Source: Halobacteriovoraceae bacterium (GTDB lineage: Bacteria > Bdellovibrionota > Bacteriovoracia > Bacteriovoracales > Bacteriovoracaceae). From it: 62,503 nt of DNA. The stretch covers positions 5,663-68,165 of the forward strand of contig PBFR01000007.1 in assembly GCA_002718735.1 (NCBI GenBank), in the 5' to 3' direction. A program made the position numbers and the translations under genes. The notes below the pieces were generated by a model. That model was not told the DNA's origin, did not search any database, and was given only the letters and a program-made list of their open reading frames with translations. Positions 35,570-45,479 of the stretch are shown one piece after another (position 1 is the stretch's first letter; each line of letters opens with the position of its first letter).

Positions 35570-37765
35570 ATGTATCACAGACTGGATTTTTCACATGAGG
35601 GCGACCTTACAATTGATGAACTTTTAAGAAGGGCCAAAGCGAATCTTCCAGAAGATACTGATCTTACTCCTTTAAAAAAAGCGTTTGAGTTCGCAGAAAG
35701 ACACCATAGACCACAGAAAAGAAGCTCAGGTGAACCTTACATCATTCATCCATTAAATGTGGCGGCAACGCTAATCAAACTCAAAATGGACTTAGACTCC
35801 CTTTGTGGAGGTCTTTTACATGATGTGGTTGAAGACTGTGATGTTTCTGAAGAAGAAATTATTCAAGAATTTGGAGAGGGGATAGGCAATATTGTTATTG
35901 GCTGTACCAAAATCTCTAAAATTAAGTTTAAGACAAAAGAAGAATCTCAAGCTGAGAACTTTCGAAAGATGGTTGTGGCCATGGCCAAAGACATCAGGGT
36001 TATCATTGTTAAGCTTGCAGATAGAATGCATAACATGCTGACTCTTCAGTATGTTTCAAAAGAAAAACAGGTAAAGAAGGCCCAAGAAACTCTAGATATT
36101 TATGTACCACTCGCTAGTCGTTTAGGTATTAACTCGGTGAAAAGTGAGTTGGAAGATTTATGCTTAAGATTCTTGCATCCTGACATGTATTATCGTCTTG
36201 CTGAAAAAGTGGCGATGAAAAAATCAGAGAGAGAGTCTTATATTAGAGAGACTGTGGAACTTGTTCGCGAGAAACTGTCTGAATATGGAGTTAAGGCAGA
36301 TATTTATGGAAGGCCTAAACATTTTTATTCCATTTATAAGAAGATGCAGAATAGAGATGTAGACTTTGAACAAATTCAGGATCTTTTGGCCTTTAGAATT
36401 ATGGTTGGCAATATAACTGAATGTTACAAATGTCTTGGAATTATCCACTCATCATTTACACCGGTTCCAGGAAGATTTAAGGACTATATTGCGATTCCTA
36501 AAGTAAATAATTATCAATCACTTCACACTACAGTCATTGGGCCTAAGGCCGAAAGAATTGAGATTCAAATTAGAACTCATGAAATGCATGAAGTTGCAGA
36601 AACAGGTGTTGCCGCTCACTGGAAATACAAAACGGGAGAAGGTGCCAAGAATCTTAATAAGCTTAAATGGGTTGAAGAGCTCATGGAATATAACCGTGAC
36701 ATTCCTACTTCCAGCGAGTTCATGGATGTGGTTAAGAATGATTTAGATATCGGCGGAATTTTTGTTTTCACTCCAACTGGGGATGTAAAAGAGCTTCGTC
36801 ATGGAGCAAGTCCGCTAGACTTTGCTTACGCTGTTCACACTGATGTTGGAAACAAGTGTGTGGGAGCGAAGGTTAATGGAAAGATGGTACCACTTAAGTA
36901 CCGCCTCAAGTCTGGTGACACGGTTGAAGTTCTAACGAGCAAGACTCAAACCCCTGGCAAAGATTGGCTTAAAATTGTCAAAACCTCAAGGGCCAGAACA
37001 AAAATCAAGCAACACCTTTTGAAAGTTGAAAGAGAGAGAAATAAAGAGCTTGGGCAAGAGATGTTTGATAAGGCCTTAAAGGACTTTGGAACAAGTGTGA
37101 AGGCCTTGGATAAGAAAAATGAGCTAAGCAAGACCTATGATCAGTTTCATTTAAAGAATGCCGAGGAGCTATATCAATCACTAGGCTCAGGCAGGCTTCA
37201 TCTGAAGAATATTTTGGAGTTGATTCCAAGTATTGATTACAAAGAAGAAGGTGTTGAACCTGAGAAGAAAAAAACGGTTGAAAGCCTATATAGTAAAATT
37301 TCCAACACTGCTAAGAAAAACTCTCATAAAGACAATGCAGTAATTGTAGATGGACTGGATGATATAATGGTTAGGATGGGCAAGTGTTGCAATCCTATCC
37401 CAGGCGATCCTATTGTTGGTTTTATAACACGTGGAAGAGGGATCACTATTCACACTAAAAACTGCACACGAATCCAAGAATTTGAAGACTCAAGAAAAAT
37501 TCATGTCGAGTGGAATCAAACCTATACCTTTAAGCATCCTGTAAGCCTTAGGGTTATTACCCATGACAGGCCAGGAATTCTTTCCAGGATCTCAAATAAT
37601 ATCAACAGTCTTGGTGTCAATATCAAGAGTGCTGTCGCAAAATCATTGCCTGATTTAAAAGGAAGTTTTGTTTTTGAGATTGAGGTGGGGGACTATTCCG
37701 AGTTCTTAAAAGTTGTGAGCATTATCGAGGCGATGGAAGAAGTAATTTCTGTAACGAGGGCCTAA
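35570..37765 (+). CDS. rel: Bifunctional (p)ppGpp synthetase/hydrolase (RelA/SpoT)
   Basis: The 731-residue protein sets the stringent response level. The HD hydrolase domain is intact (H60 and LLHDVVED with H84/D85), including RMHNMLTL. The synthetase domain follows (GRPKHFYSIYKKMQ and DLLAFRIMV, with NYQSLHTTV). Then come a TGS domain (FVFTPTGDVKELRHGASPLDF begins it), a helical and zinc-finger-like CCNPIPGD element, and a C-terminal ACT domain (about 655-731). Full-length, single long-form Rel is expected outside the gamma/beta groups. The ATG abuts the gmk stop. Confidence 0.95.
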   Translation: MYHRLDFSHEGDLTIDELLRRAKANLPEDTDLTPLKKAFEFAERHHRPQKRSSGEPYIIHPLNVAATLIKLKMDLDSLCGGLLHDVVEDCDVSEEEIIQEFGEGIGNIVIGCTKISKIKFKTKEESQAENFRKMVVAMAKDIRVIIVKLADRMHNMLTLQYVSKEKQVKKAQETLDIYVPLASRLGINSVKSELEDLCLRFLHPDMYYRLAEKVAMKKSERESYIRETVELVREKLSEYGVKADIYGRPKHFYSIYKKMQNRDVDFEQIQDLLAFRIMVGNITECYKCLGIIHSSFTPVPGRFKDYIAIPKVNNYQSLHTTVIGPKAERIEIQIRTHEMHEVAETGVAAHWKYKTGEGAKNLNKLKWVEELMEYNRDIPTSSEFMDVVKNDLDIGGIFVFTPTGDVKELRHGASPLDFAYAVHTDVGNKCVGAKVNGKMVPLKYRLKSGDTVEVLTSKTQTPGKDWLKIVKTSRARTKIKQHLLKVERERNKELGQEMFDKALKDFGTSVKALDKKNELSKTYDQFHLKNAEELYQSLGSGRLHLKNILELIPSIDYKEEGVEPEKKKTVESLYSKISNTAKKNSHKDNAVIVDGLDDIMVRMGKCCNPIPGDPIVGFITRGRGITIHTKNCTRIQEFEDSRKIHVEWNQTYTFKHPVSLRVITHDRPGILSRISNNINSLGVNIKSAVAKSLPDLKGSFVFEIEVGDYSEFLKVVSIIEAMEEVISVTRA

Positions 37766-37766
37766 C

Positions 37767-37782
37767 TGGCATACCAAGTGCA
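37767..37782 (+). promoter_or_regulatory. Sigma-54-like -24/-12 promoter before an outer-membrane gene
   Basis: TGGCATACCAAGTGCA has GG at -24 and GC at -12 exactly 10 bases apart. It sits just after the rel stop codon. The start would fall near 37793, with a leader of about 75 bases before the barrel gene at 37870. Confidence 0.45.
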
Positions 37783-37869
37783 ATAAACCTACAAAAACAG
37801 TTAAAAAGTTGTGGTTTTGATGAAATAATTGTCAAAAATTTCGACAGATGAAAACTTTTTGGAGGATTT

Positions 37870-38637
37870 ATGAAGTTTGGCCTTCTCTTTATCACGCTTT
37901 TATCCTGTGTCGGAGCTTCCGCTAGCGGTTTCTTAGAGTATAGAGATGAAAGCTTCAAGTTAGAGGACCTCAAAAGTAAAAAGTGGATATTTAATCTAGG
38001 TGTTGGTTACATGGATTATCCCACCATCCTTCCAGAATATAAAGGAACACACGCTACAGTTGCTCAAGAAGAAAACTTTGGAGTCTTTGGAGCAGATCTA
38101 AACATAGGAAGAGAGTTCACAATCACTGGTGCACTTTCAAGCTCTGTTAAAATAGGTGCTTTTTACAATAAAGGCAATGAGAGCAATAATGGCAAGGCCT
38201 CCGAAGATGTAGATATTGATCTGGCAACAGTTAGAACTGACCATCTGATTTATGGCGCTCATGCAAGTGCTTCTATAAATTATCTTTTCGAAACAAGTTA
38301 TCTAAATATTCAGCCCTTTATTGAACTTGGCATGGGCCAAGGAAAATCAAATATTGAAAAAGAATACAACTTTGAAGGAGTTCAACCTGACAATAGTGAT
38401 GCTGAGAATTACTTAGCGGAATTGGAAGAGAGCTTTGACTTTGTAAAAACAAGCTTAGGTGTAAACTTCATTTCGAAAACAGGAATCATCTCTTTTATAA
38501 AGGCTTCTAGGATGAGCGCAAGCTACAATGAGCGCGAAATCGCTGGAGAGGCCGATGGCAACTCTTTAGATTCGGTCGAAGAGAATAAGAATTCAGATGT
38601 ATATTCTGGAACTATTGGTATGGGATTTTTCTTTTAG
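37870..38637 (+). CDS. Outer-membrane beta-barrel protein, unknown function
   Basis: The 255-residue protein has a signal peptide (MKFGLLFITLLSCVGASAS). Alternating strands such as WIFNLGVGYMDYP, SSVKIGAFYN and ASASINYLF follow. The C-terminal strand (YSGTIGMGFFF) ends in Phe, the classic Bam recognition end. The start has GGAGGATTT. It is followed 10 bp later by a lipoprotein gene and is probably its operon partner. Confidence 0.75.
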   Translation: MKFGLLFITLLSCVGASASGFLEYRDESFKLEDLKSKKWIFNLGVGYMDYPTILPEYKGTHATVAQEENFGVFGADLNIGREFTITGALSSSVKIGAFYNKGNESNNGKASEDVDIDLATVRTDHLIYGAHASASINYLFETSYLNIQPFIELGMGQGKSNIEKEYNFEGVQPDNSDAENYLAELEESFDFVKTSLGVNFISKTGIISFIKASRMSASYNEREIAGEADGNSLDSVEENKNSDVYSGTIGMGFFF

Positions 38638-38647
38638 GAGCAAGTAT

Positions 38648-39415
38648 ATGAGAATTATTACGATAACATTTATTTCAATTTTACTTAGCTCTTGTGGCAA
38701 GCAAACTGAAGAGTACCTTTATGATAATAAGCATAAAGACTGGCGTCTTGTGCAACAACTTGGAGCAGAAACCTGTATCAACGATTCTGCAATTTTTCAG
38801 GAGATGCAGAAGAAAAATGACTTTTCTGACTCCTTTAAAAACGACACTTACTTTCAAGTTGAGATTGAAAAGTCCAATGGCGCAAAATACAGCGACTTTA
38901 TTATGATAGATGAAGTTAGTAAGGACAGTATGGCCATTCATTATTATTCTGAGGAAGAAAACCCAAGAACCATTATGTATACTTCACAAAATAATAATGA
39001 TCTTATCTCTGCAATTGCGAATGGAGCTTGTACTCCAGATCAAGACTTGAGATATGGATACGGTTCTAACTCCCTTGATAACAAGAGTGTTTTTTCTTTT
39101 ACAGACACAAGAATCGATGGAAATGAAGATGAATATGAGAAAGTTGCAGAGTCCTATACTGCAAGAGTATCAATGCCATTGATCTTTATGGAATGGAATC
39201 GTAAGGAGTCCACACAATTTAAGGTGTCCGGAAGTTCCGCCTACGCACCTAAAAATAATACGTACTCAGTTAAGGCCATTTCCAAGGCCCAGTGTGACAG
39301 CAATGAAGTTTGCTCTCGCTCTGCTTGGAATTTTAACCGAGTTAATGTTGAAGTCGATAAGAATGCTTTTAGTAGCAATGCTCTTAATTCTAGAATTGTA
39401 GAGATTGAGCTTTAG
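38648..39415 (+). CDS. Lipoprotein, unknown function
   Basis: From the ATG at 38648, which follows AGGAGCAAG, the 255-residue lipoprotein has lipobox LLSSC (C16). Three further Cys (AETCIND, NGACTPD and CDSNEVC region) suggest disulfides. The mature domain looks beta-rich. No family is recognised. Its TAG overlaps the stop of the convergent YdcF-like gene (TTAG). Confidence 0.65.
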   Translation: MRIITITFISILLSSCGKQTEEYLYDNKHKDWRLVQQLGAETCINDSAIFQEMQKKNDFSDSFKNDTYFQVEIEKSNGAKYSDFIMIDEVSKDSMAIHYYSEEENPRTIMYTSQNNNDLISAIANGACTPDQDLRYGYGSNSLDNKSVFSFTDTRIDGNEDEYEKVAESYTARVSMPLIFMEWNRKESTQFKVSGSSAYAPKNNTYSVKAISKAQCDSNEVCSRSAWNFNRVNVEVDKNAFSSNALNSRIVEIEL

Positions 39416-40083
39416 TGAGGGATGGGGGATTCCTTATCCCAAAAAAGAAGGAAGGTAGAAGTTTTTAAAAGCTTGTACACTTCCTTCATCAGTATCTTTA
39501 TATTTCTCCACTGAGTGTAATCGCTTTCAATGGCCTCATAATGGAATGAATAGTTTTGTCCGCTGGATCTAAGCGTGTCCATGATTAGGTTGACTCTAAA
39601 AATATGATAGTCACTTGAGATAACTAGAATGTCTTTTACAGCAGGGAGTCTTTGAGCGTAGTGAAGGGTCGCAAGACCGTTCTCAACTGTGTTTCGAGCA
39701 AGGTAGTCAATCTCAATGTGATGGCTCTCCTGCTCAAGGTATTCTTCCACCGAGAGATTTGTTCCCTGGCTTTCTAGAAGAGTTTTAAGATTATTTTTAA
39801 CATAAACACCAGTTATGAATAGCTTGGCGCTAGGGTGCTTTTCAGCGAGCTTTAAAGCATGCTCTATTCTGCCGGCATCTCCTGTGAATACTGCTATAAC
39901 GTCTGGCGCTTTTTGAAAGAAGGCCTTCGAACTGGCCTCCTTTTGTTTTTGTGCATAAATGGGAAGATAGATTGTTAATAAGGTACTTGCCATGCAAGTG
40001 CCTACAATTGCCAAGAATACGTTTCTGACAAGGCGCTTGGTCCTTGTATATCGAGTTTCAAAAACGTATTTCTTGCTAAACAT
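39412..40083 (-). CDS. YdcF/SanA-family (DUF218) membrane protein
   Basis: The 223-residue protein has one N-terminal membrane segment (about residues 20-45). A DUF218 domain follows, with DVIAVFTGDAGRIEHALKLA, LFITGVY, NTVENGLATL and DILVISSDYHIFR. Members such as SanA and ElyC act in envelope or polyprenyl-phosphate metabolism. It is the last gene of the maeB-ridA-ydcF-like unit on the minus strand, nine bases after ridA. Confidence 0.82.
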   Translation of the reverse strand: MFSKKYVFETRYTRTKRLVRNVFLAIVGTCMASTLLTIYLPIYAQKQKEASSKAFFQKAPDVIAVFTGDAGRIEHALKLAEKHPSAKLFITGVYVKNNLKTLLESQGTNLSVEEYLEQESHHIEIDYLARNTVENGLATLHYAQRLPAVKDILVISSDYHIFRVNLIMDTLRSSGQNYSFHYEAIESDYTQWRNIKILMKEVYKLLKTSTFLLFWDKESPIPH

Positions 40084-40092
40084 CTTTAAATC

Positions 40093-40479
40093 TTATCCCT
40101 TTGCTGCGATTACTTCTATCTCAACTAAAGCTCCTTTTGGAAGTGCTGGGACTTCAATACAGCTTCTGGCCGGGTAAGGTTCGCTGAAGTATTCAATATA
40201 TGCTTCGTTGACCTTAGAGAAGTTTCCAAGGTCGGTCACAAATATAGATGTTTTAATAATGTGCTCACGAGTAATGGAGCAGGCCTCCAACAGCCCATCA
40301 ATATTACTCATAATTTGTTTAACCTGGCCTTCAAAGTCTGAAGGCATCTCACCGGTCTTTGGATTTAATCCTATTTGACCGGAAAAGAAGTAAGTCCCAT
40401 TATACTCAACACCTTGAGAGTAAGTTCCCACTGCCGCAGGGGCCAAGTCAGTGCTTATGATATTCTTTTTAAATCCCAT
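40093..40479 (-). CDS. ridA: Reactive intermediate deaminase RidA
   Basis: The 128-residue protein hydrolyses 2-aminoacrylate-type enamines and imines, preventing damage to PLP enzymes. The signature Arg is in PARSCIEV (R105), and the GTYSQG and FFSGQIGLNP elements are typical. Its ATG overlaps the maeB stop codon (TAATG on the minus strand), so the two are co-translated. A pairing with malic enzyme is not an obvious pathway. Confidence 0.92.
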   Translation of the reverse strand: MGFKKNIISTDLAPAAVGTYSQGVEYNGTYFFSGQIGLNPKTGEMPSDFEGQVKQIMSNIDGLLEACSITREHIIKTSIFVTDLGNFSKVNEAYIEYFSEPYPARSCIEVPALPKGALVEIEVIAAKG

Positions 40480-42743
40480 TACTTTGATCCTCTGTCTGTA
40501 ATTAAAGCTGTAAGGTGAGTCATGTTTACGATCTCCTCAACAGTTGATGTTCTTTGAACAATGTTAATAGGGTGGGTCATTGGAGCAAGAATTGGCCCAA
40601 TTGGCGTACACTCGGCAAGCTGTGAAAGAAGCTTGTAACTTATGTTTGCCGATTGAAGGTCAGGGAAGATCAGTACATCAGCCTCACCGTTAAGACTTGA
40701 GAAGCTAAAGAGGTTCTTCAAGATTTTTTCATTTACAGCAACATCCGCCTGCATTTCCCCATCAACGACAAGAGTAGGCTCTCTTTCTTTAGTGATCTCT
40801 ACTGCTTTTTTAACTTTCATAGTGTCGTCATTAAGATTTGAGCCAAAGTTTGAATAACTCAAGAAGGCAACTCGAGGCTCTTTTCTCATGAACGTCCTAT
40901 ACAGGTTCGTGGTAGAAAGTGCGATGTCGGCCAGCTCTTCGCTGTTTGGATCTTTTTGAACTGTACAGTCGGCAAGGAACAAAATTCTGTTTCTCAAGAC
41001 CATAATCATGACGCCAGCTACCTTTCTGTTACCTTTTCCAGCAACTCTCATAATAGGCTTAAAGCAGTCAGGATAGTTTTGAGTGGTTCCAGTAATCATG
41101 CCATCAGCATGCTTTTTCATTACCATCATTGAACCGAAATAGTTTCCACGCTTCATAAGATCTTCCGAAAGGGAGAGAGTTGCTCCCTGTCTTTGTCTCA
41201 TATGGTGGTAGCTAGTATAGTAATCTTTTAGTTTCTCTGACTGGCTTGGCTTAATAACCTCTAGTTCCTTAAGGTGGGAAAGACCTAAGCTATCCATCTT
41301 TTGGTGAATGATTTCCTCATCACCCAAAAGAAGAGGCTCAATTTTTCCTTCTTCTGCAAGAATGGATACGGCCTGAAGAATTCTGGTATTTGAACCTTCT
41401 GCAAATACAATCTTTTTCTTAGAGTCTTTAGAAAGCCTTGATCTAACTTCTCTCATGAACTCTGCAGATTGACCCATTCTAGCTTCTAGCTCTAGTGCAT
41501 AAGCGTGGAAGTCACTGATGTCCTTTCTTGCCACTCCCGATTCCATTGCTGCTCTGGCCACTGCAGGGGCAACTCTAGTAAGAACTCTTTTATCAAAAGG
41601 TTTTGGAATAATGTAGTCAGGACCAAAAGTGAAGTCCTCGCCAGCGTAGGACATCTTTACTTGATCAGGCACTTCTTCTTTTGTTAAAGAGGCTAAAGCT
41701 TTAACGGCGGCAATTTTCATTTCTTCATTTATCTTTTTTGCCCTTACATCAAGTGCACCTCTAAAAATAAATGGAAAGCCTAGAACGTTGTTAACCTGGT
41801 TAGGGTAGTCACTTCTTCCTGTTGCCATGATTGCGTCGTCTCTTACCTCAGCAACCTCTTCAGGGCTAATTTCCGGATCAGGGTTGGCCATAGCAAAAAT
41901 GATTGGTCTATCGGCCATCTCTTTTACCATTTGTTTTGAAACAACACCCTTTGCAGAAAGTCCCATAAATGCATCAGCGCCTTTCATAGCATCTTCAAGA
42001 GTTCTTTTGTCTGTTTCTACGGCAAAGAGGTCTTTGTACTTGTTCATGCCCTCTTTTCTGCCCTTGTATATGACACCTTTGGAGTCGCACATGATCATGT
42101 TTTCTGGTTTTGCCCCAAGCTCCAAAAATAGTTTACCAATCGCAATTGAAGCGGCACCCGCTCCACTAAAAACGATCTTCACATCTTCGATTTTTTTATT
42201 GGAGAGTTCTAAAGCGTTTATAAATCCTGCTGAGGCAATAATGGCAGTTCCGTGTTGGTCGTCGTGAAAAACAGGAATATCCATAATCTCCTGCAGTTGC
42301 TCTTCTACTTCAAAACACTCAGGTGCTTTGATGTCTTCTAGGTTTATTCCGCCAAATGTAGGCTCAAGGGTCTTAACGGTGGAGACCATTTCATCAACTG
42401 TTTTTGCATCCAACTCAATATCAAATACATCGACGTCGGCAAACTTCTTAAATAAAACGCCTTTTCCTTCCATAACTGGCTTGCCAGCCAAAGGTCCTAT
42501 GTTTCCAAGGCCTAATACCGCACTTCCGTTTGATACAACGGCAACCAAGTTTCCTTTAGCGGTGTACTTGTATACATCTTCAGGATTGTCTGCAATTTTC
42601 AAACATGGCTGAGCCACTCCCGGAGAGTAGGCAAGTGATAATTCTCTTGAGGTGACACAAGGTTTTGTAGAGATAACTTCGATTTTACCCGGTCTTCCTT
42701 GCGCGTGATAATCCAACGCTTGTTGTTTTTTCTTGTCTTCCAC
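40479..42743 (-). CDS. maeB: NADP-dependent malic enzyme with C-terminal phosphotransacetylase-like domain
   Basis: The 754-residue protein decarboxylates malate to pyruvate with reduction of NADP. The N-terminal malic enzyme half (1-430) includes [19 protein letters not shown] and the nucleotide loop [13 protein letters not shown]. The C-terminal half (about 430-750) resembles phosphotransacetylase and acts as an allosteric regulatory domain in this family. The start is a GTG at 42743, eight bases after AAGGA. Length is normal for MaeB. Confidence 0.94.
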   Translation of the reverse strand: MEDKKKQQALDYHAQGRPGKIEVISTKPCVTSRELSLAYSPGVAQPCLKIADNPEDVYKYTAKGNLVAVVSNGSAVLGLGNIGPLAGKPVMEGKGVLFKKFADVDVFDIELDAKTVDEMVSTVKTLEPTFGGINLEDIKAPECFEVEEQLQEIMDIPVFHDDQHGTAIIASAGFINALELSNKKIEDVKIVFSGAGAASIAIGKLFLELGAKPENMIMCDSKGVIYKGRKEGMNKYKDLFAVETDKRTLEDAMKGADAFMGLSAKGVVSKQMVKEMADRPIIFAMANPDPEISPEEVAEVRDDAIMATGRSDYPNQVNNVLGFPFIFRGALDVRAKKINEEMKIAAVKALASLTKEEVPDQVKMSYAGEDFTFGPDYIIPKPFDKRVLTRVAPAVARAAMESGVARKDISDFHAYALELEARMGQSAEFMREVRSRLSKDSKKKIVFAEGSNTRILQAVSILAEEGKIEPLLLGDEEIIHQKMDSLGLSHLKELEVIKPSQSEKLKDYYTSYHHMRQRQGATLSLSEDLMKRGNYFGSMMVMKKHADGMITGTTQNYPDCFKPIMRVAGKGNRKVAGVMIMVLRNRILFLADCTVQKDPNSEELADIALSTTNLYRTFMRKEPRVAFLSYSNFGSNLNDDTMKVKKAVEITKEREPTLVVDGEMQADVAVNEKILKNLFSFSSLNGEADVLIFPDLQSANISYKLLSQLAECTPIGPILAPMTHPINIVQRTSTVEEIVNMTHLTALITDRGSK

Positions 42744-42871
42744 TGTGGATTCCTTTTTTTTATATCCTAACTATTTAAAATTTGCGGATATTGTAACAGA
42801 TTGCGAGGTGTCATTTCTTCCTTTTATCGGAAGAATTGGCAAAAAAATCAAAAAAGTCGGGAATCTTTAAA

Positions 42872-42901
42872 TAGAAAAAGGCCTGGTATGGAACCAGGCC
42901 T
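42872..42901 (-). terminator. Terminator of the subtilase gene
   Basis: The arms AGGCCTGGT (42879-42887) and ACCAGGCCT (42893-42901) form a strong nine-base-pair hairpin. On the minus strand it is followed by TTTTTC, about 28 bp after the stop of the serine protease gene. Confidence 0.85.
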
Positions 42902-42928
42902 GATATCGCTTAACTTTTGTGAAAAAAA

Positions 42929-44707
42929 TTATAGTTCAGCGAGCTGTACTCTGTATGGAACTTGAGTGTCTCGAGTTAAACTGTTTAGTGCTTCAAAAGC
43001 ATTGGCAACTCCACCAGAAACGCTTAGTTCCGAGAAAAATACTTCGCCAGATCCTGGTGAGACTACTTTCAAGTTTGTCTGCCTAACAGTTGAGTACATT
43101 ATTGCTTCTTTTAATTGGGCCGGAGTAACCTCTGGCAAATATCCAATTATCAAGGCCGCCACTCCTGCAACAACTGGTGATGCCATGCTTGTTCCTGAAA
43201 TAGTTTTATACTTATTATCAGGAAAGGTTGCGTGAATGTTTTTCCCTGGAGCAAAAATATCAACAGTTGTCTTTCCAAAGTTTGAAAAAGACGCTGGAAG
43301 AAATGGCCCTTTCAAATAAGAGGAGGCTCCAACCTCAAGCCAGTTTTCAACAGGCTCACCATTAACCAGTTTATTTGGAAAGTTGTCGTTTTTATCTAAG
43401 TCTTTTGAGTCGTTTCCAGCTGCGTGAACTAGTAGAACGCCTTTGGATCTTGCATATTCCACAGCTTCCTCAACAACTGACTTGTAAGGAGAGTAGGACT
43501 TTCCAAAGCTCATGTTAATCACTTTGGCCCCATTATCAACTGCATAGTAAATAGAGTTTGCAACATCTTTGTCTCTTTCATCACCATTAGGCACAGCTCT
43601 GATTGCCATGATCTTAACGTTGCTGGCAACACCATTCATACCAATGCCATTGTTTCTTGCAGCGGCAATGATCCCTGCCACGTGGGTTCCATGGCTTGAG
43701 TCTGGACCGATTACATCATTGTTGCCGTAGTCTCTTTCATATTTATCATTGATGTTGTCACCAACAATTTCAGAGCGCGTATCGCTGTCTAAGTTGTAGT
43801 GGTACTGGCTTTGGGCCTTGAAGTATTCGTAGTATTCGTATACTTCGTCGTGGCTGAAGTCTTGTTGGTAAATGCTAAGCACTTTTCTTTTTGCGTGAGT
43901 TTGTTCTTCATTCTGAGGTTCAAACTTATTAACTGCTTCAATTGTGTACTCTTCAAGTCCTGCTGCAATTAAAACTTTTAGGCCTGAGTCGTAAATGTCT
44001 TTTTTATCTTTAAAAATGCCATAGTATCTTTTGGCACTTGCATTTTTTTCTTCAACAATTTTTGTAAGCTCTTTTAGTTTTTTTACTTCCTCTGGAAGAA
44101 GGTAATAACCGTCTTTAGCAAGATCCTCTTTTAGTTCTCTAAGTCTCTTAACTTCTCTTGTAAGCTCTAGTGTGTCAGAGTTTACTTGGTATGCGGGATC
44201 ACCTTTAATCAGTTTAATTCCGTTAATAGAATTATCTTTTTCAAATCTGGCCATGCCTTTTTTGCCACCAATAAAGTTCCATCCATATACATCATCAACA
44301 TAACCATTATTGTCATCGTCAATGTTATTGTTTGGAATTTCGCCCTTATTGATCCAAATCTTGCCTTGAAGATCTTCGTGGTTTACATCAACTCCTGAGT
44401 CAATAACCGCGACGATAACTTCGTCAAAAGGCTGTCCAAAAGTTTTATATAGTCTTTCTGTACCAACACCCTGAATTGAATCTTCTTTTGGTGAAAGATT
44501 GAACCAGTCTTTTGGCTCATCACCATCTTCAGAAGAGCTTAGAATATCGCCTTTTGCATTTTTAAGAGTAAACTTATGCAGCTGAAAGTTAGCTTTTTTA
44601 GCTTTTATCGCACTAAAGCTTTTACTATTATGTCCTGGATAGCTTGCATAACTGGCGATGCTGGCCGTCAGACTTATGATGGTGATTGGTTTGAAGATGC
44701 TTGTCAT
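42929..44707 (-). CDS. Secreted subtilisin-family (S8) serine protease with a large insertion
   Basis: From the ATG at 44707, which follows AAGGGGG, the protein has 592 residues and a signal-peptide-like start. The catalytic triad is complete: D103 in VIDSGVDVNH, H339 in SSHGTHVAG and S507 in SGTSMASP, with the oxyanion Asn in HAAGND (N432). About 235 residues separate Asp and His, far more than in simple subtilases. The insert (about 150-330) is charged and helical. No long propeptide is seen beyond about 80 residues. It is secreted and could act on prey or medium proteins. Confidence 0.9.
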   Translation of the reverse strand: MTSIFKPITIISLTASIASYASYPGHNSKSFSAIKAKKANFQLHKFTLKNAKGDILSSSEDGDEPKDWFNLSPKEDSIQGVGTERLYKTFGQPFDEVIVAVIDSGVDVNHEDLQGKIWINKGEIPNNNIDDDNNGYVDDVYGWNFIGGKKGMARFEKDNSINGIKLIKGDPAYQVNSDTLELTREVKRLRELKEDLAKDGYYLLPEEVKKLKELTKIVEEKNASAKRYYGIFKDKKDIYDSGLKVLIAAGLEEYTIEAVNKFEPQNEEQTHAKRKVLSIYQQDFSHDEVYEYYEYFKAQSQYHYNLDSDTRSEIVGDNINDKYERDYGNNDVIGPDSSHGTHVAGIIAAARNNGIGMNGVASNVKIMAIRAVPNGDERDKDVANSIYYAVDNGAKVINMSFGKSYSPYKSVVEEAVEYARSKGVLLVHAAGNDSKDLDKNDNFPNKLVNGEPVENWLEVGASSYLKGPFLPASFSNFGKTTVDIFAPGKNIHATFPDNKYKTISGTSMASPVVAGVAALIIGYLPEVTPAQLKEAIMYSTVRQTNLKVVSPGSGEVFFSELSVSGGVANAFEALNSLTRDTQVPYRVQLAEL

Positions 44708-44774
44708 TTGTTTCCCCCTTAGATGGGGCGCATCATACATTTTTAAGCTTTTTTTAAACAGTCCATTGAAAAAT

Positions 44775-45428
44775 TTATAGTTTTGATGAAACTGCCCCTA
44801 GAAATTCACGAACTTTGTTGTCTAAGTATTTAATATCACTTGTGTTTTCGATAGTGAATTGAGCCAATTTTTTTTTGTCTTCAATGGGCATTTGATTGGC
44901 CAAGATTGTTTGAGCAAGCTTTGGGTCGATTCCATCACGCTTAACAAGTCTTGTTACTTGAACTTCTTTTGGAGCGTAAATTAAAACAGATACATCCACT
45001 AATTTATCGATACTTTTTTCAAAAAGAAGAGGAACATCATATATAATTAGACTCTTTTTAGGGAGCTTTTCGATGGCCTCTTTAAACTTCTGAGGCATAT
45101 GAGAATAAATATGTGTTTCAAGCCTAGATTTGACTGTGGAATCGCTAAAAAAACGCTCTCTAAGCTTTTTAAAATCTATTTCCGAATTGAAGATGGACTC
45201 TGGTGCAAGTTCTTTGACAAGCTTCTTTGTGTCGTCACTTTGGTAAATTCGTTTAACCAGGCCATCTGCGTCAATGATGCTTGCGCCCATAGACTTCATG
45301 ATTGAGCTTGCAGTGGACTTGCCAGTTGCGATGCCCCCTGTCAGACCAATGATTGGTTGGTCTATGTTGTATAGACGTTGCTCAGGGCTAAGCTTGCAAT
45401 ATTTCGAATTAAGTTTTAATAAAGACAT
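44775..45428 (-). CDS. coaE: Dephospho-CoA kinase
   Basis: The 217-residue protein phosphorylates dephospho-CoA in the last step of coenzyme A synthesis. The P-loop GGIATGKS (31-38), the IIDADGLVK element and IIYDVPLLFE are all typical. The N-terminus carries about 24 residues before the first strand, which is longer than usual; no later in-frame ATG would keep the P-loop. It is separated by 67 bp from the downstream protease gene. Confidence 0.92.
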   Translation of the reverse strand: MSLLKLNSKYCKLSPEQRLYNIDQPIIGLTGGIATGKSTASSIMKSMGASIIDADGLVKRIYQSDDTKKLVKELAPESIFNSEIDFKKLRERFFSDSTVKSRLETHIYSHMPQKFKEAIEKLPKKSLIIYDVPLLFEKSIDKLVDVSVLIYAPKEVQVTRLVKRDGIDPKLAQTILANQMPIEDKKKLAQFTIENTSDIKYLDNKVREFLGAVSSKL

Positions 45429-45479
45429 AAACAAATTGTAAACTAACTTGTTGAATTAACAAACAGAAAGGACACGTCA

